A DNA stretch of 64,000 nucleotides from Stenotrophomonas rhizophila (lineage in GTDB: Bacteria > Pseudomonadota > Gammaproteobacteria > Xanthomonadales > Xanthomonadaceae): NCBI RefSeq assembly GCF_001704155.1, contig NZ_CP016294.1, positions 1,671,501 to 1,735,500 of the forward strand, in the 5' to 3' direction. The translations under genes and the position numbers were made by a program. Below are positions 45,283 through 53,290 of this stretch, in pieces (position 1 is the first letter of the stretch; each line of letters starts with the position of its first letter). Under the pieces are notes generated by a model, which saw nothing but the letters and a program-made list of their open reading frames with translations, did not search any database and was not told where the DNA came from.

Positions 45283-47126
45283 CCCTCACTACCGCTCCGG
45301 CCTTCGATGGAAAGGCATTCGCGGCCCACCTGAGCACCGCGCCCGGCGTGTACCGCATGTATGCCGCCGACGACACCCTGCTGTATGTCGGCAAGGCCCG
45401 CGCGCTGCGCAACCGCGTGGGCAGTTACTTCAATGGCGCGCCCAAGACCGCGCGGATCATGTCCATGCTGTCGCAGGTCGCGCGCATGGATGTGACCGTG
45501 ACGCGTTCCGAGGCTGAAGCGCTGCTGCTGGAAAACCAGCTGATCAAGTCGCTGTCGCCGCGTTACAACGTCTCGCTGCGCGACGACAAGACCTATCCCC
45601 ACGTGCTGCTGACCCGCGAAGACTGGCCGCGCATCGCGCTGCACCGCGGGCCGCGCGCGGTGCCGGGCCGGTACTTCGGTCCGTACCCGGGGGTGACCGC
45701 GGTGCGCGAAACGCTCAACCTCATGCACAAGCTGTTCAAGCTGCGCAGCTGCGAGGACAGCGTGTTCCGCAACCGCTCGCGACCGTGCCTGCAGTACCAG
45801 ATCGGCCGCTGCAGCGCGCCGTGCGTGGACCTGGTGGCCGCCGACGACTACGCCGAATCGGTGCGGCGTGCTTCGATGTTCCTGGAAGGCAAGAGCGACC
45901 AGCTGGCGCGCGAACTGGGTACGCAGATGCAGGCGGCCAGCGAAGCGCTGGAATTCGAGCAGGCCGCGCGCCTGCGCGACCTGGTCACGTCCCTGCGCAG
46001 CATGCAGACCCGCCAGTACGTGGATGGCCGCGCCGCCGACCTCGACGTGCTGGCCTGCGCCACGCAGGGCGCAAGCGCCTGCGTGATGCTGCTGGCGTTC
46101 CGCGATGGCCGGAACATGGGCACGCGGCCGTTCTTCCCGCGCACCAACGGCGAGGAAAGCGCGGACGAAGTGCTCGGCGCTTTCGTGTCGCAGTACTACG
46201 CCGAACATTCCCCGCCGCGCGAGATCCTGCTGGACCGCGAGATTCCCGATGCCAGCCTGATCGAATCGGCGCTCAGCGCCTCGGCCGAGGCCAAGGTGCA
46301 GCTGAAGTGGAACGTGCGCGGCGAACGGGCCGGTTATGTCGAGCTGGCCAGCCGCAATGCGCAGATCACGCTGGTCAGCGAGCTCACCAGCCGCAGCGCC
46401 CAGCATGCGCGCAGCGAGGATCTGCGGCAGATGCTCGGCCTGGCTGAGCAGGTCAAGCGCGTGGAGTGTTTCGACATCAGCCACACCATGGGCGAAGCCA
46501 CCGTGGCTTCATGCGTGGTGTTCGATGCCAGCGGCCCGGTGCGCAGCCAGTACCGGCGTTTCAACATCAGCGGGATCGAACCCGGCGATGACTACGCGGC
46601 CATGCGCCAGGCCATCGACCGTCGCTTCCGGCGTGCGGTGGAAGAGGAGGGCGTGCTGCCGGACCTGCTGCTGATCGACGGCGGCGCCGGCCAGTTGGCC
46701 CAGGCGCAGGCCGCACTGGCCGACCTCGGCGTGGAAGGGGTGTTGCTGGTGGGCGTGGCCAAGGGCGTGGAGCGCCGCGCCGGGCACGAAGCGCTGGTGA
46801 TGCCCGATGGCCGCGAGCTGCGCCCCGGCGCCGCATCACCGGCCCTGCAGTTCATCCAGCAGGTCCGCGACGAAGCGCACCGGTTTGCGATCACCGGCCA
46901 TCGGGGCCGCCGGCAGAAGGCGCGCATGACCAGCAAGCTGGAGGACATTCCCGGCATCGGGCCGCGCCGGCGCGCCAGCCTGCTCAAGCATTTCGGCGGG
47001 CTGGTCGGCCTGAAGGCGGCCGGCGAGGCGGAAATCGCAAAGGTGGAGGGCATCAATGACGCCCTTGCCGCACGCATCTACGCTAACCTTCATGGACTGC
47101 CCACGCCCCCTGCGGCCGGCGAGTAG
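45279..47126 (+). CDS. uvrC: Excinuclease ABC subunit C
   Basis: 615 aa. N-terminal GIY-YIG nuclease (APGVYRMYAADDTLLYVGKARALRNRVGSYF), UVR motif near 215 (ALEFEQAARLRDLVTSLRS), C-terminal RNase H-like nuclease (VECFDISHTMGEATVASCVVFD, LLLIDGGAGQLAQAQ), and HhH motifs (LEDIPGIGPRRRASLLKHFGG). It makes both incisions in nucleotide excision repair. ATG 45279 overlaps the upstream stop. Confidence 0.98.
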   Translation: MTLTTAPAFDGKAFAAHLSTAPGVYRMYAADDTLLYVGKARALRNRVGSYFNGAPKTARIMSMLSQVARMDVTVTRSEAEALLLENQLIKSLSPRYNVSLRDDKTYPHVLLTREDWPRIALHRGPRAVPGRYFGPYPGVTAVRETLNLMHKLFKLRSCEDSVFRNRSRPCLQYQIGRCSAPCVDLVAADDYAESVRRASMFLEGKSDQLARELGTQMQAASEALEFEQAARLRDLVTSLRSMQTRQYVDGRAADLDVLACATQGASACVMLLAFRDGRNMGTRPFFPRTNGEESADEVLGAFVSQYYAEHSPPREILLDREIPDASLIESALSASAEAKVQLKWNVRGERAGYVELASRNAQITLVSELTSRSAQHARSEDLRQMLGLAEQVKRVECFDISHTMGEATVASCVVFDASGPVRSQYRRFNISGIEPGDDYAAMRQAIDRRFRRAVEEEGVLPDLLLIDGGAGQLAQAQAALADLGVEGVLLVGVAKGVERRAGHEALVMPDGRELRPGAASPALQFIQQVRDEAHRFAITGHRGRRQKARMTSKLEDIPGIGPRRRASLLKHFGGLVGLKAAGEAEIAKVEGINDALAARIYANLHGLPTPPAAGE

Positions 47127-47135
47127 AGAGACGCA

Positions 47136-47759
47136 ATGAAGTTGACCCTTCCCACCTGGCTGACGTTGCTGCGGATCGTGATGATCCCGGTGCTGGTGCT
47201 GGTGTTCTACCTTCCCTACACCTGGACCAATTTCGCCTCGGCGGCGATCTTCGGCATCGCCGCGCTGACCGATTGGCTGGATGGCTGGATCGCCCGCCGC
47301 TACGACCTGGCCTCGGCGTTCGGCGCCTTCCTGGACCCGGTTGCGGACAAGCTGATGGTGGCCGTGGCGCTGTTCCTGATCGTGCAGGGCCACCCCACGC
47401 CGTGGATGGCGTTCTGGGCAGCCGTCATCGTCGGCCGCGAAATCGCGGTGTCGGCACTGCGCGAATGGATGGCTGAAATCGGCCAGCGTGCGAAGGTGCG
47501 GGTGGCCCTGATCGGCAAGATCAAGACCACCGCGCAGATGGTCGCGCTGCTGTGCCTGTTGTATTCGGTGGCGCCGAACACGCCGGTGTCCGATATCTGG
47601 ATGGGCGAACCGGTATTCCATGTCGGCGACTGGACCCTGGCGATCGCTGCGGTACTCACCCTGTTCTCCGGCCTGCAGTACCTGCATGCGGCGTGGCCGA
47701 GCCTGCGCGAGGACGAACGCGCCGCACGTGAAACCGCACGCCTGAAAAAGAAGGGCTGA
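47136..47759 (+). CDS. pgsA: CDP-diacylglycerol-glycerol-3-phosphate 3-phosphatidyltransferase
   Basis: 207 aa with about four to six hydrophobic segments. The CDP-alcohol phosphotransferase motif reads AALTDWLDGWIARRYDLASAFGAFLDPVADK (D-x2-DG-x2-AR...G-x3-D-x3-D). It makes phosphatidylglycerophosphate for phosphatidylglycerol and cardiolipin. It lies 9 bp after uvrC, a widespread pairing, and 5' of the tRNA-Gly array as in E. coli (pgsA-glyW-cysT). Confidence 0.96.
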   Translation: MKLTLPTWLTLLRIVMIPVLVLVFYLPYTWTNFASAAIFGIAALTDWLDGWIARRYDLASAFGAFLDPVADKLMVAVALFLIVQGHPTPWMAFWAAVIVGREIAVSALREWMAEIGQRAKVRVALIGKIKTTAQMVALLCLLYSVAPNTPVSDIWMGEPVFHVGDWTLAIAAVLTLFSGLQYLHAAWPSLREDERAARETARLKKKG

Positions 47760-47765
47760 GGGCTG

Positions 47766-47793
47766 TTGACAGCACCGCGTTTGGATGTAGAAT
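47766..47793 (+). promoter_or_regulatory. Promoter of tRNA-Gly copy 1
   Basis: Consensus TTGACA (47766-47771), 16-bp spacer, TAGAAT (47788-47793), 12 nt before the tRNA. Confidence 0.8.
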
Positions 47794-47805
47794 TTCGCCT
47801 CCCAA

Positions 47806-47881
<76 letters not shown>

Positions 47882-47891
47882 GATTCAAGAC

Positions 47892-47917
47892 AAAAGCGAC
47901 CTTCGGGTCGCTTTTTT
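47892..47917 (+). terminator. Terminator after tRNA-Gly copy 1
   Basis: AAAAGCGACC (47892-47901), TTCG loop, GGTCGCTTTT (47906-47915) then TT; perfect stem. Confidence 0.9.
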
Positions 47918-48049
47918 CGTTGGTCGGCAGGCTGGGTGTCCGTCTTTCCGGCCCATCCTGGCGGAACCGCCATCCCCTGCGTTCCGGGTGGTCCTGACTG
48001 CCGCAGGGGCCAGCGGCAGAAAGCGGCTGAATACCGCTGCATGAACCTG

Positions 48050-48078
48050 TTGACTGCGTGAAGGATTCCCGACACAAT
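48050..48078 (+). promoter_or_regulatory. Promoter of tRNA-Gly copy 2
   Basis: TTGACT (48050-48055), 17-bp spacer, CACAAT (48073-48078). The -10 is weak. Confidence 0.5.
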
Positions 48079-48124
48079 AGCGCTCCTTCGACGCAGGTCC
48101 GGGTTGAGGGAATGCTGCAGATCT

Positions 48125-48200
<76 letters not shown>

Positions 48201-48207
48201 GATTTCG

Positions 48208-48234
48208 ACAGGGCCCCCTTGGGGCCTTGTTTTT
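48208..48234 (+). terminator. Terminator after tRNA-Gly copy 2
   Basis: ACAGGGCCCC (48208-48217), CTT loop, GGGGCCTTGT (48221-48230) then TTTT; one wobble. Confidence 0.85.
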
Positions 48235-48277
48235 CTCCGCGCTGGCACGCGAAGAAACATGTGAAAAAGGCTGGTGT

Positions 48278-48300
48278 GTTACCCGCGGTTCCGGTAACAT
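48278..48300 (+). promoter_or_regulatory. Inverted repeat and -10-like element before tRNA-Gly copy 3
   Basis: GTTACC (48278-48283) and GGTAAC (48293-48298) form an inverted repeat with 9-nt spacing that overlaps TAACAT (48295-48300), a plausible -10. No clear -35. Confidence 0.3.
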
Positions 48301-48314
48301 ATTCGCCTGATTTT

Positions 48315-48390
<76 letters not shown>

Positions 48391-48437
48391 AATCCCGACC
48401 AGGCCCCGTTCTCGGGGTCTTGTCCTATAGGGTCACC

Positions 48438-48511
48438 GGCCTGGTGGCAGAGTGGTCATGCAGCGGACTGCAAATCCGCGTACGCCGGTTCAATTCCGAC
48501 CCAGGCCTCCA
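48438..48511 (+). tRNA. tRNA-Cys (GCA)
   Basis: 74 nt with encoded CCA. Acceptor GGCCTGG pairs with CCAGGCC; anticodon stem-loop GCGGA-CTGCAAA-TCCGC gives GCA; T-loop TTCAATT. Confidence 0.97.
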
Positions 48512-48527
48512 TCTTGAATGAAGCATC

Positions 48528-48553
48528 AAGCCCGCCTTTTGGTGGGCTTTTTG
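48528..48553 (+). terminator. Terminator after tRNA-Cys
   Basis: AAGCCCGCC (48528-48536), TTTT loop, GGTGGGCTT (48541-48549) then TTTG; one wobble. Confidence 0.85.
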
Positions 48554-48635
48554 TTTTTCCGCACGTTGATCAATATCCCGCCCCGACATTAAGCAGTAGA
48601 ATGCCGCGCATTCTTGCATGGGGAGTTCAGGGAAG

Positions 48636-50537
48636 ATGCGGCAGTCGGGGCAACAGGGGCGCGAGGGTTATCGCGCGGACATAGACGGCCTGCGCGCAGT
48701 AGCGGTGGGTCTGGTGATCCTTAATCATTTAGGAATTTCCTCATTTTCCGGTGGCTTCATCGGTGTCGACATTTTCTTTGTCATTTCGGGATTCCTGATC
48801 ACCGGCATCCTGAAACGACAGATGGAGTCCGGAGGATTTTCATTCGCCTCCTTCTACAAACGCCGCGCACTCCGCATCCTGCCGGCGGTGTACGTCATGC
48901 TTCTTGCGGTATTCGCGGTGGGTTATTTCGTCATGTTGCCCGGCGACTACAGCGACCTCGCCGAAGCAGGCGGGAGCGTGCTGGTTTTTGCGTCGAATCT
49001 CTACTTCTGGAAGTCGACGGGCGGTTACTTCGCTGCGAATTCCGCAGAGCTGCCAATGCTGCATATCTGGTCACTATCGCTGGAAGAGCAGTTCTATTTC
49101 CTCTGGCCGATCGCACTGCTGGCGCTAATAAGGATCAAGAGCGCCCGGAGCCGGATCGTCATGGTGGCAGTGGCCGCGGTACTTTCATTTGCCTACGCGG
49201 AGTGGAGCGCGCGAAGTGGCTCCACCGGAGCCTATTATTTCCTGCATGCCCGTGCGGGTGAACTGCTGATGGGCGCATTGCTCGCGCTGCTTCCGTCGAA
49301 CGGACCTGCCAGACCGGCGCGGACGTGGGCAAGTACTGTCATGGCTGGGTTGGGCGTGGCCCTTATCGCGGCACCGGCGGTCCTGTTGAGCGGTGCTTCC
49401 GTGTTCCCGGGCGTCAACGCGCTGATTCCGTGCCTCGGCGCTGCGCTGTTGATCATCGCTCCCCGGTTTGGTGCCAATCCCGTCACTTGGCTGCTGTCGA
49501 TGCGGCCCGTCGTGTTCATTGGCCTGATTTCCTACTCCCTGTATCTCTACCACTGGCCGGTCATCAGTTTCCTGCATTACCAGAAGGTCGAGCTTACGCC
49601 GTGGGTGAATGTAATGGTGGTCGCGTCGACCCTGCTGCTGGCCACGCTCAGCTGGGCGTTGGTGGAGAACACCTTCCGCTATGCGCATGGGCCGCGTCGT
49701 ACCGGCAAGCTGGCATTGGGCTTGGCAATCGGCCTGGGCGCGGTGGCTGCCCCGGCGGTGATCTTTGCCCGGCAAGGCATTCCATCGCGGGTGCCTTATG
49801 AAACGCTGACCCAGGACCAGCTTGATCGCGAACGCTCCAGGTATTGGACGCTGGTGGGCACAACCAAGACCGAGTTCGCGCCCGGGGAACGCAACCTCAT
49901 GGTCATCGGCAATTCCCACGCCTACGATCTTTCATATGCGCTGACCGGTAACGGCTTCTCTGGAAACGTTCGACTCATTGCCACCGGCGGGGAGTGCTTC
50001 AACTTCGGGCACAACCCGGTCAATGCCGAGGCAGAGCCGATCTGTGCCAAGGCGGAACACGACATGCTGGCGGATCCGCAGCTAGGCAATGCCAGCGTGA
50101 TTTACCTGCATGACAGCTGGGCTGGTGTGGATGTTGTGGGATTCCGGAATGTGGTCGAGGCGATCCGCTCGAAGTCGGCCGCTCCGATCTATATTTTTGG
50201 GCCGAAGATGATGTTCACCGAATCGGCGCTGGGGATCCGGCGTGCCGCCGCAGCGGCGGGCAAGGTCACCCCGTCCGACGTAAATGCGTTCGCCCAGGCT
50301 TATTCCCGGCCTGACCGGGCCAGGTTGGATCACGACCTTGGCAACGTCGTCGCCAGCTGGCAGATGCCCGGGGTGACGTATGTGAGCTTCATTACCTCGC
50401 AATGTGCCACGCCCGATAGCTGCGCGCTGCTTTCTCCGGAGGGAGCGTATTTCTACTTCGACAACAATCACTTCACGCTGCAGGGTTCGCGCGATTTTGG
50501 CAGCCGCCTCAAGGTGAATCACCCGGATCTGTTCTGA
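48636..50537 (+). CDS. Acyltransferase 3 / SGNH-domain O-acyltransferase (OafA/OafB type)
   Basis: 633 aa. The N-terminal membrane domain (about 1-370, ten or so helices) opens with YRADIDGLRAVAVGLVILNHLG and has the conserved Arg/His pattern and SLEEQFYFLWPI of acyltransferase family 3. After about residue 400 an SGNH-like domain follows: nucleophile motif VIGNSHAYDL (GNSH where GDSH is usual) and C-terminal DNNHFTLQGS (D-x2-H). Such proteins O-acetylate surface polysaccharides. ATG 48636 has GGGGAG 11 nt upstream; ATG 48618 lacks one. The first ~200 bp are AT-richer than neighbours and it sits right after tRNA-Cys, both hints of acquisition. Confidence 0.9.
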   Translation: MRQSGQQGREGYRADIDGLRAVAVGLVILNHLGISSFSGGFIGVDIFFVISGFLITGILKRQMESGGFSFASFYKRRALRILPAVYVMLLAVFAVGYFVMLPGDYSDLAEAGGSVLVFASNLYFWKSTGGYFAANSAELPMLHIWSLSLEEQFYFLWPIALLALIRIKSARSRIVMVAVAAVLSFAYAEWSARSGSTGAYYFLHARAGELLMGALLALLPSNGPARPARTWASTVMAGLGVALIAAPAVLLSGASVFPGVNALIPCLGAALLIIAPRFGANPVTWLLSMRPVVFIGLISYSLYLYHWPVISFLHYQKVELTPWVNVMVVASTLLLATLSWALVENTFRYAHGPRRTGKLALGLAIGLGAVAAPAVIFARQGIPSRVPYETLTQDQLDRERSRYWTLVGTTKTEFAPGERNLMVIGNSHAYDLSYALTGNGFSGNVRLIATGGECFNFGHNPVNAEAEPICAKAEHDMLADPQLGNASVIYLHDSWAGVDVVGFRNVVEAIRSKSAAPIYIFGPKMMFTESALGIRRAAAAAGKVTPSDVNAFAQAYSRPDRARLDHDLGNVVASWQMPGVTYVSFITSQCATPDSCALLSPEGAYFYFDNNHFTLQGSRDFGSRLKVNHPDLF

Positions 50538-50564
50538 ATCGGCCGGGATGGCGCCGGCAGCACG

Positions 50565-50590
50565 CAACCCCGCTTCGGCGGGCTTGTTGC
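50565..50590 (+). terminator. Terminator after the acyltransferase gene
   Basis: CAACCCCGC (50565-50573), TTCG loop, GCGGGCTTG (50578-50586) with one mismatch, then TTGCGTTT. Confidence 0.55.
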
Positions 50591-50663
50591 GTTTCTTGCC
50601 TTCACCTCGCCCGGACGAGCGCACACCTACTGTGCAGTATCGTTTTCGTGTCGAGGATGTTCG

Positions 50664-50885
50664 ATGGATATCGCCTTGTGGTTTGCAGCCGTCGGCGCGC
50701 CCGGTTCGTTCTGGGATTCGCCCAGCAACGTCAGCGGCGTGGTCGTGCTGGGATTTGGGCTGGCGGCCATCGTGCTCTCGTTCGGCCTCGCCAAGGTGTT
50801 CAAGCGCTTCAACGGCGTGGCCTGGATGGTGCTGGGCGCCGGCGTGGCCATCAGCGCCTATGGCATCTGGCGGATGGGGGGCTGA
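50664..50885 (+). CDS. Small membrane protein, unknown
   Basis: 73 aa. Two hydrophobic helices (about 24-42 VVVLGFGLAAIVLSFGLA, and 51-70 GVAWMVLGAGVAISAYGIWR) joined by a KVFKRFNG turn. A GAGGATG lies about 8 nt before ATG 50664. No family recognised. The codon pattern and ribosome site argue for a real gene; no operon partner is evident. Confidence 0.6.
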   Translation: MDIALWFAAVGAPGSFWDSPSNVSGVVVLGFGLAAIVLSFGLAKVFKRFNGVAWMVLGAGVAISAYGIWRMGG

Positions 50886-51146
50886 CCACCCGCCGGGCCT
50901 TCGCGGGCTGACATCACGGTGTCAACAACCGCGCGGCATCCTGCCTGCGTGGACAGGAGCGTGCCTGAACCATTCAGGGCCTGTTTGATCGCCTGTTCAC
51001 CATTGGTTGACTTGGCGCGAAGGGCATGAAAGGGTGGAGTGAAACGTGGGTGAAGTCCTGCCGCCTCCCAGCGGCGGGGCGACAGGCGCAAGCCTGGCAG
51101 GGGGAATTGCTCGTCTTCGATGCAGGGCAGGTCCAAGGGAGGTCGT
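50886..51146. other. 261-bp intergenic stretch
   Basis: Nothing convincing. A short GCCCGC-like stem (CCCGC...GCGGG) follows the small membrane gene. No ORF with a credible start fits. Confidence 0.4.
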
Positions 51147-51383
51147 ATGCGATACGGCGCGAATGACTTGGCTGACGGCGTCCGCACCGAGCTGGAGGCC
51201 AGCTACAGCAAGCATGGGTGTGGGCCGGAGTTCTGGACCACCTACCAGCAGGTGCTTGAACGCCTGGTGCCGCAGGGCCGCGGCCGCACCCAGGTGACCA
51301 ACGAACTGGCCCTGATCATTGAACAGCTCGGCATTGTCCGGCGCGCGCAGATGGTGCCGCCGCCCGACAACCGCACGCGCTGA
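51147..51383 (+). CDS. Small hypothetical protein
   Basis: 78 aa, MRYGANDLADGVRTELEASY..., hydrophilic and helical by inspection. AAGGGAGG ends 4 nt before ATG 51147 and decides this start over ATG 51120. No family recognised. It is convergent with the CcoG-like gene, 23 bp apart. Confidence 0.6.
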   Translation: MRYGANDLADGVRTELEASYSKHGCGPEFWTTYQQVLERLVPQGRGRTQVTNELALIIEQLGIVRRAQMVPPPDNRTR

Positions 51384-51406
51384 AGCCTACCGCCCGGGGA
51401 CGGCGG

Positions 51407-52447
51407 TTACAGGTAATGCAGACCGATACCGAGCAGCGCGGCCAGGCTGAGCAGTGCCGCAAGCGTGCGCGGACGAAGCCACCGTCGCGGCCTGCCCTGC
51501 ATCGTGTTTTCGCTGGCCAGCTGGACCAACCCGCTCGGAAACCGCCACGCGCGCATCTGCGCATCGCAGGCATCCACGCACGCGCCACAGGTGATGCAGT
51601 CCGGCTGCGGCCCGGCGCGCACGTCCAGCTGCATGGGGCACACCTGGACGCAGGCACCGCAGTCGAGGCAATCGCCGAGCCGGTCATCGGCGAAGCGCGG
51701 CGGCGGGCCGGCCAAGGCCGGATGCGCCGCGCGGAAGGCGTAGTCGCTGGCACTGGTCGGATCGAGCAGGCCACGACCGCGTTGCTGCACCGAACCTTGT
51801 CCACGCTGGCGGGCGCCGCGCGGTTCGGCGCGGCGGGCGTCGTAGCAGACCTTCGGGGTGTCGGCATCGCACAGCATCGGGGCCACCCGCGCATATGGGC
51901 ACAGGTCGATGCAGACCTGTTCGCGCAGGAAGCCGGCGTTGGCCCACGCGGCCGTGGCGTAGAACAGCACCCAGAACGTTTCCCAGCCGCTCCAGCGGGC
52001 CGGCCAGAAGCCGGCCACCAGCGGCTGGATCGGACTGAACAGGCCGACGAAGGTGATACCGGTCCATAGTGCGACCGCGACCCAGGCCAGGTGTTTGACC
52101 ACGCGGGCCAGGGCCGGCGGTCGCAGTCGTCGCGTGGCGCTGCGTTCAATCCAGCGGAACAGGCCGCTCCACAACGTCTGCGGACAGGCATGCCCGCACC
52201 AGACCCGCCCGGCCACGGTGGTGAGCAGCACCAGCGTGCAGGCCAGCACCGCGACCAGCCCGAACAGCACGCCGACATCCTGCGGCCACAGGGTCAGCCC
52301 GAACAGGTCGAAGCGACGCGCCGGCAGGTCGAACAGCAGCGCCTGCCGCCCGTTCCAGCGCAGCCAGGGCAGGGCGTAGAACAGCATGAGCAGCGCTGCC
52401 CATACCAGGGCGCGCCAGCGCAGGGCAGGGGGCGCACCCGGCGTCAT
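51407..52447 (-). CDS. Short CcoG/RdxA-like 4Fe-4S membrane protein
   Basis: 346 aa. Membrane helices near 12-30, 50-70 and 105-160, with cysteine motifs VWCGHACPQTLW and CIDLCPYARVAPMLCD, then two 4Fe-4S motifs CLDCGACVQVCP and CITCGACVDACD, and a last helix (TLAALLSLAALLGIGLHYL) at the C-terminus. CcoG/FixG proteins reduce copper for cbb3 oxidase assembly. Typical CcoG is about 460 aa with a C-terminal Ig-like FixG_C domain, which is absent here: this is a short variant, and no ccoNOPQ is in the window. ATG 52447 overlaps the upstream gene's stop (ATGA). Confidence 0.85.
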   Translation of the reverse strand: MTPGAPPALRWRALVWAALLMLFYALPWLRWNGRQALLFDLPARRFDLFGLTLWPQDVGVLFGLVAVLACTLVLLTTVAGRVWCGHACPQTLWSGLFRWIERSATRRLRPPALARVVKHLAWVAVALWTGITFVGLFSPIQPLVAGFWPARWSGWETFWVLFYATAAWANAGFLREQVCIDLCPYARVAPMLCDADTPKVCYDARRAEPRGARQRGQGSVQQRGRGLLDPTSASDYAFRAAHPALAGPPPRFADDRLGDCLDCGACVQVCPMQLDVRAGPQPDCITCGACVDACDAQMRAWRFPSGLVQLASENTMQGRPRRWLRPRTLAALLSLAALLGIGLHYL

Positions 52448-52737
52448 CCCAGCGGCAGCTCGTCGCCATCGCGCGGCCGCGGCCGCAGCAGGTAACCGGT
52501 AACCGCGCTGGCGGCAGCGGTTACCGACCAGAACATGAAGAAGCCCAGCGTGTAGCCCAGTTCGCGACTGAGCGCCTGGTCCGGAAAGGTGATGTCGCGC
52601 AGGCGCAACGGATCCACGAAGGCGAAAAACACCGCGCAGGCCAGCCCGGCGGCGACAAAGCTCGGCCACAGCACCGCACCCCACTGCTGGATCAGCAGGC
52701 GGCGGCGGTTGCCAGGCGGGGCGTTCAGCGTGTCCAT
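52444..52737 (-). CDS. Small two-helix membrane protein upstream of ccoG-like gene
   Basis: 97 aa, MDTLNAPPGNRRRLLIQQWG... Two hydrophobic segments (AVLWPSFVAAGLACAVFFAFV and ELGYTLGFFMFWSVTAAASAVTGYLL). It overlaps the CcoG-like gene by ATGA, and homologous small proteins accompany ccoG in Xanthomonads. ATG 52737 is 36 nt from the edge of a perfect FNR/ANR box, with a TACCGT -10-like hexamer 7 nt before the ATG, so a leaderless mRNA is possible. Confidence 0.75.
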   Translation of the reverse strand: MDTLNAPPGNRRRLLIQQWGAVLWPSFVAAGLACAVFFAFVDPLRLRDITFPDQALSRELGYTLGFFMFWSVTAAASAVTGYLLRPRPRDGDELPLG

Positions 52738-52772
52738 GGCCTGCACGGTAGGCCCTGCGACAGCACGCCACA

Positions 52773-52786
52773 TTGATCCTGATCAA
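52773..52786. promoter_or_regulatory. Perfect FNR/ANR box between divergent genes
   Basis: TTGATCCTGATCAA is TTGAT-N4-ATCAA, the consensus FNR/ANR site. Its centre (52779.5) is 42.5 bp from the leftward ATG (52737) and 29.5 bp from the rightward globin ATG (52809). Class II activation (-41.5) would fit the leftward operon; for the globin gene the site would be closer than activators normally sit. Confidence 0.8.
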
Positions 52787-52808
52787 GGCGGCGTAGCATC
52801 ATGACCGC

Positions 52809-53246
52809 ATGTCCTCGTCCGTCGCCCCCGTGCTGCCGGCCGCCTCCCTGGCGCTGTGCAGCGAGCAGGAAGTCACCCGCCTGGTGCACGACTTCTACGC
52901 CCGCGTGCGCCAGGACGAGCAGCTGGGCCCGGTGTTCGAGGCGCGCATCCACGAGTGGGACGTGCATCTGGCCCAGCTGGTGGATTTCTGGTCGGCCATG
53001 CTGCGCGGCACCCGCCGCTTCAACGGCAATCCGATGTCCAAGCACATGGCCATGCCGGAGCTGGAGCGCGCGCTGTTCGACCGCTGGCTGCTGCTGTTCC
53101 GGCGCACCACCGCCGAACTGGGCAACCCGCCCATGCAGCAGCTGGCCGACGACGTGGCCACGCGCATCGCCGACACCTTCTGGCGGCGCATCCAGATGCA
53201 GCGCTGGCCCGAACTGCCGCTCGCCGGAAGACCGCGCCTGGATTGA
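52809..53246 (+). CDS. Group III truncated hemoglobin
   Basis: 145 aa. Features: VTRLVHDFYARVRQDEQLGPVFEARI (B/E helix start), WDVHLAQLVDFWSAMLRGTRRFNGNPMSKHMAMP with proximal His in SKHMAM, and ALFDRWLLLFRRT. The FWSxxLRG and NPMxxH patterns are typical of group III truncated globins, which bind O2/NO in microaerobic bacteria. It shares an FNR box with the divergent ccoG cluster and is followed by hemN. Confidence 0.88.
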   Translation: MSSSVAPVLPAASLALCSEQEVTRLVHDFYARVRQDEQLGPVFEARIHEWDVHLAQLVDFWSAMLRGTRRFNGNPMSKHMAMPELERALFDRWLLLFRRTTAELGNPPMQQLADDVATRIADTFWRRIQMQRWPELPLAGRPRLD

Positions 53247-53256
53247 TCTGGCTCAA
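53243..53256 (+). promoter_or_regulatory. FNR/ANR-like box upstream of hemN
   Basis: TTGATCTGGCTCAA matches TTGAT-N4-ATCAA at 9 of 10 defined positions. It overlaps the end of the globin gene and its centre is 41.5 bp before the hemN ATG (53291). Confidence 0.6.
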
Positions 53257-53290
53257 TGCGGCGCCGCGCGCGGGCGCGCACGCTTGGGCC

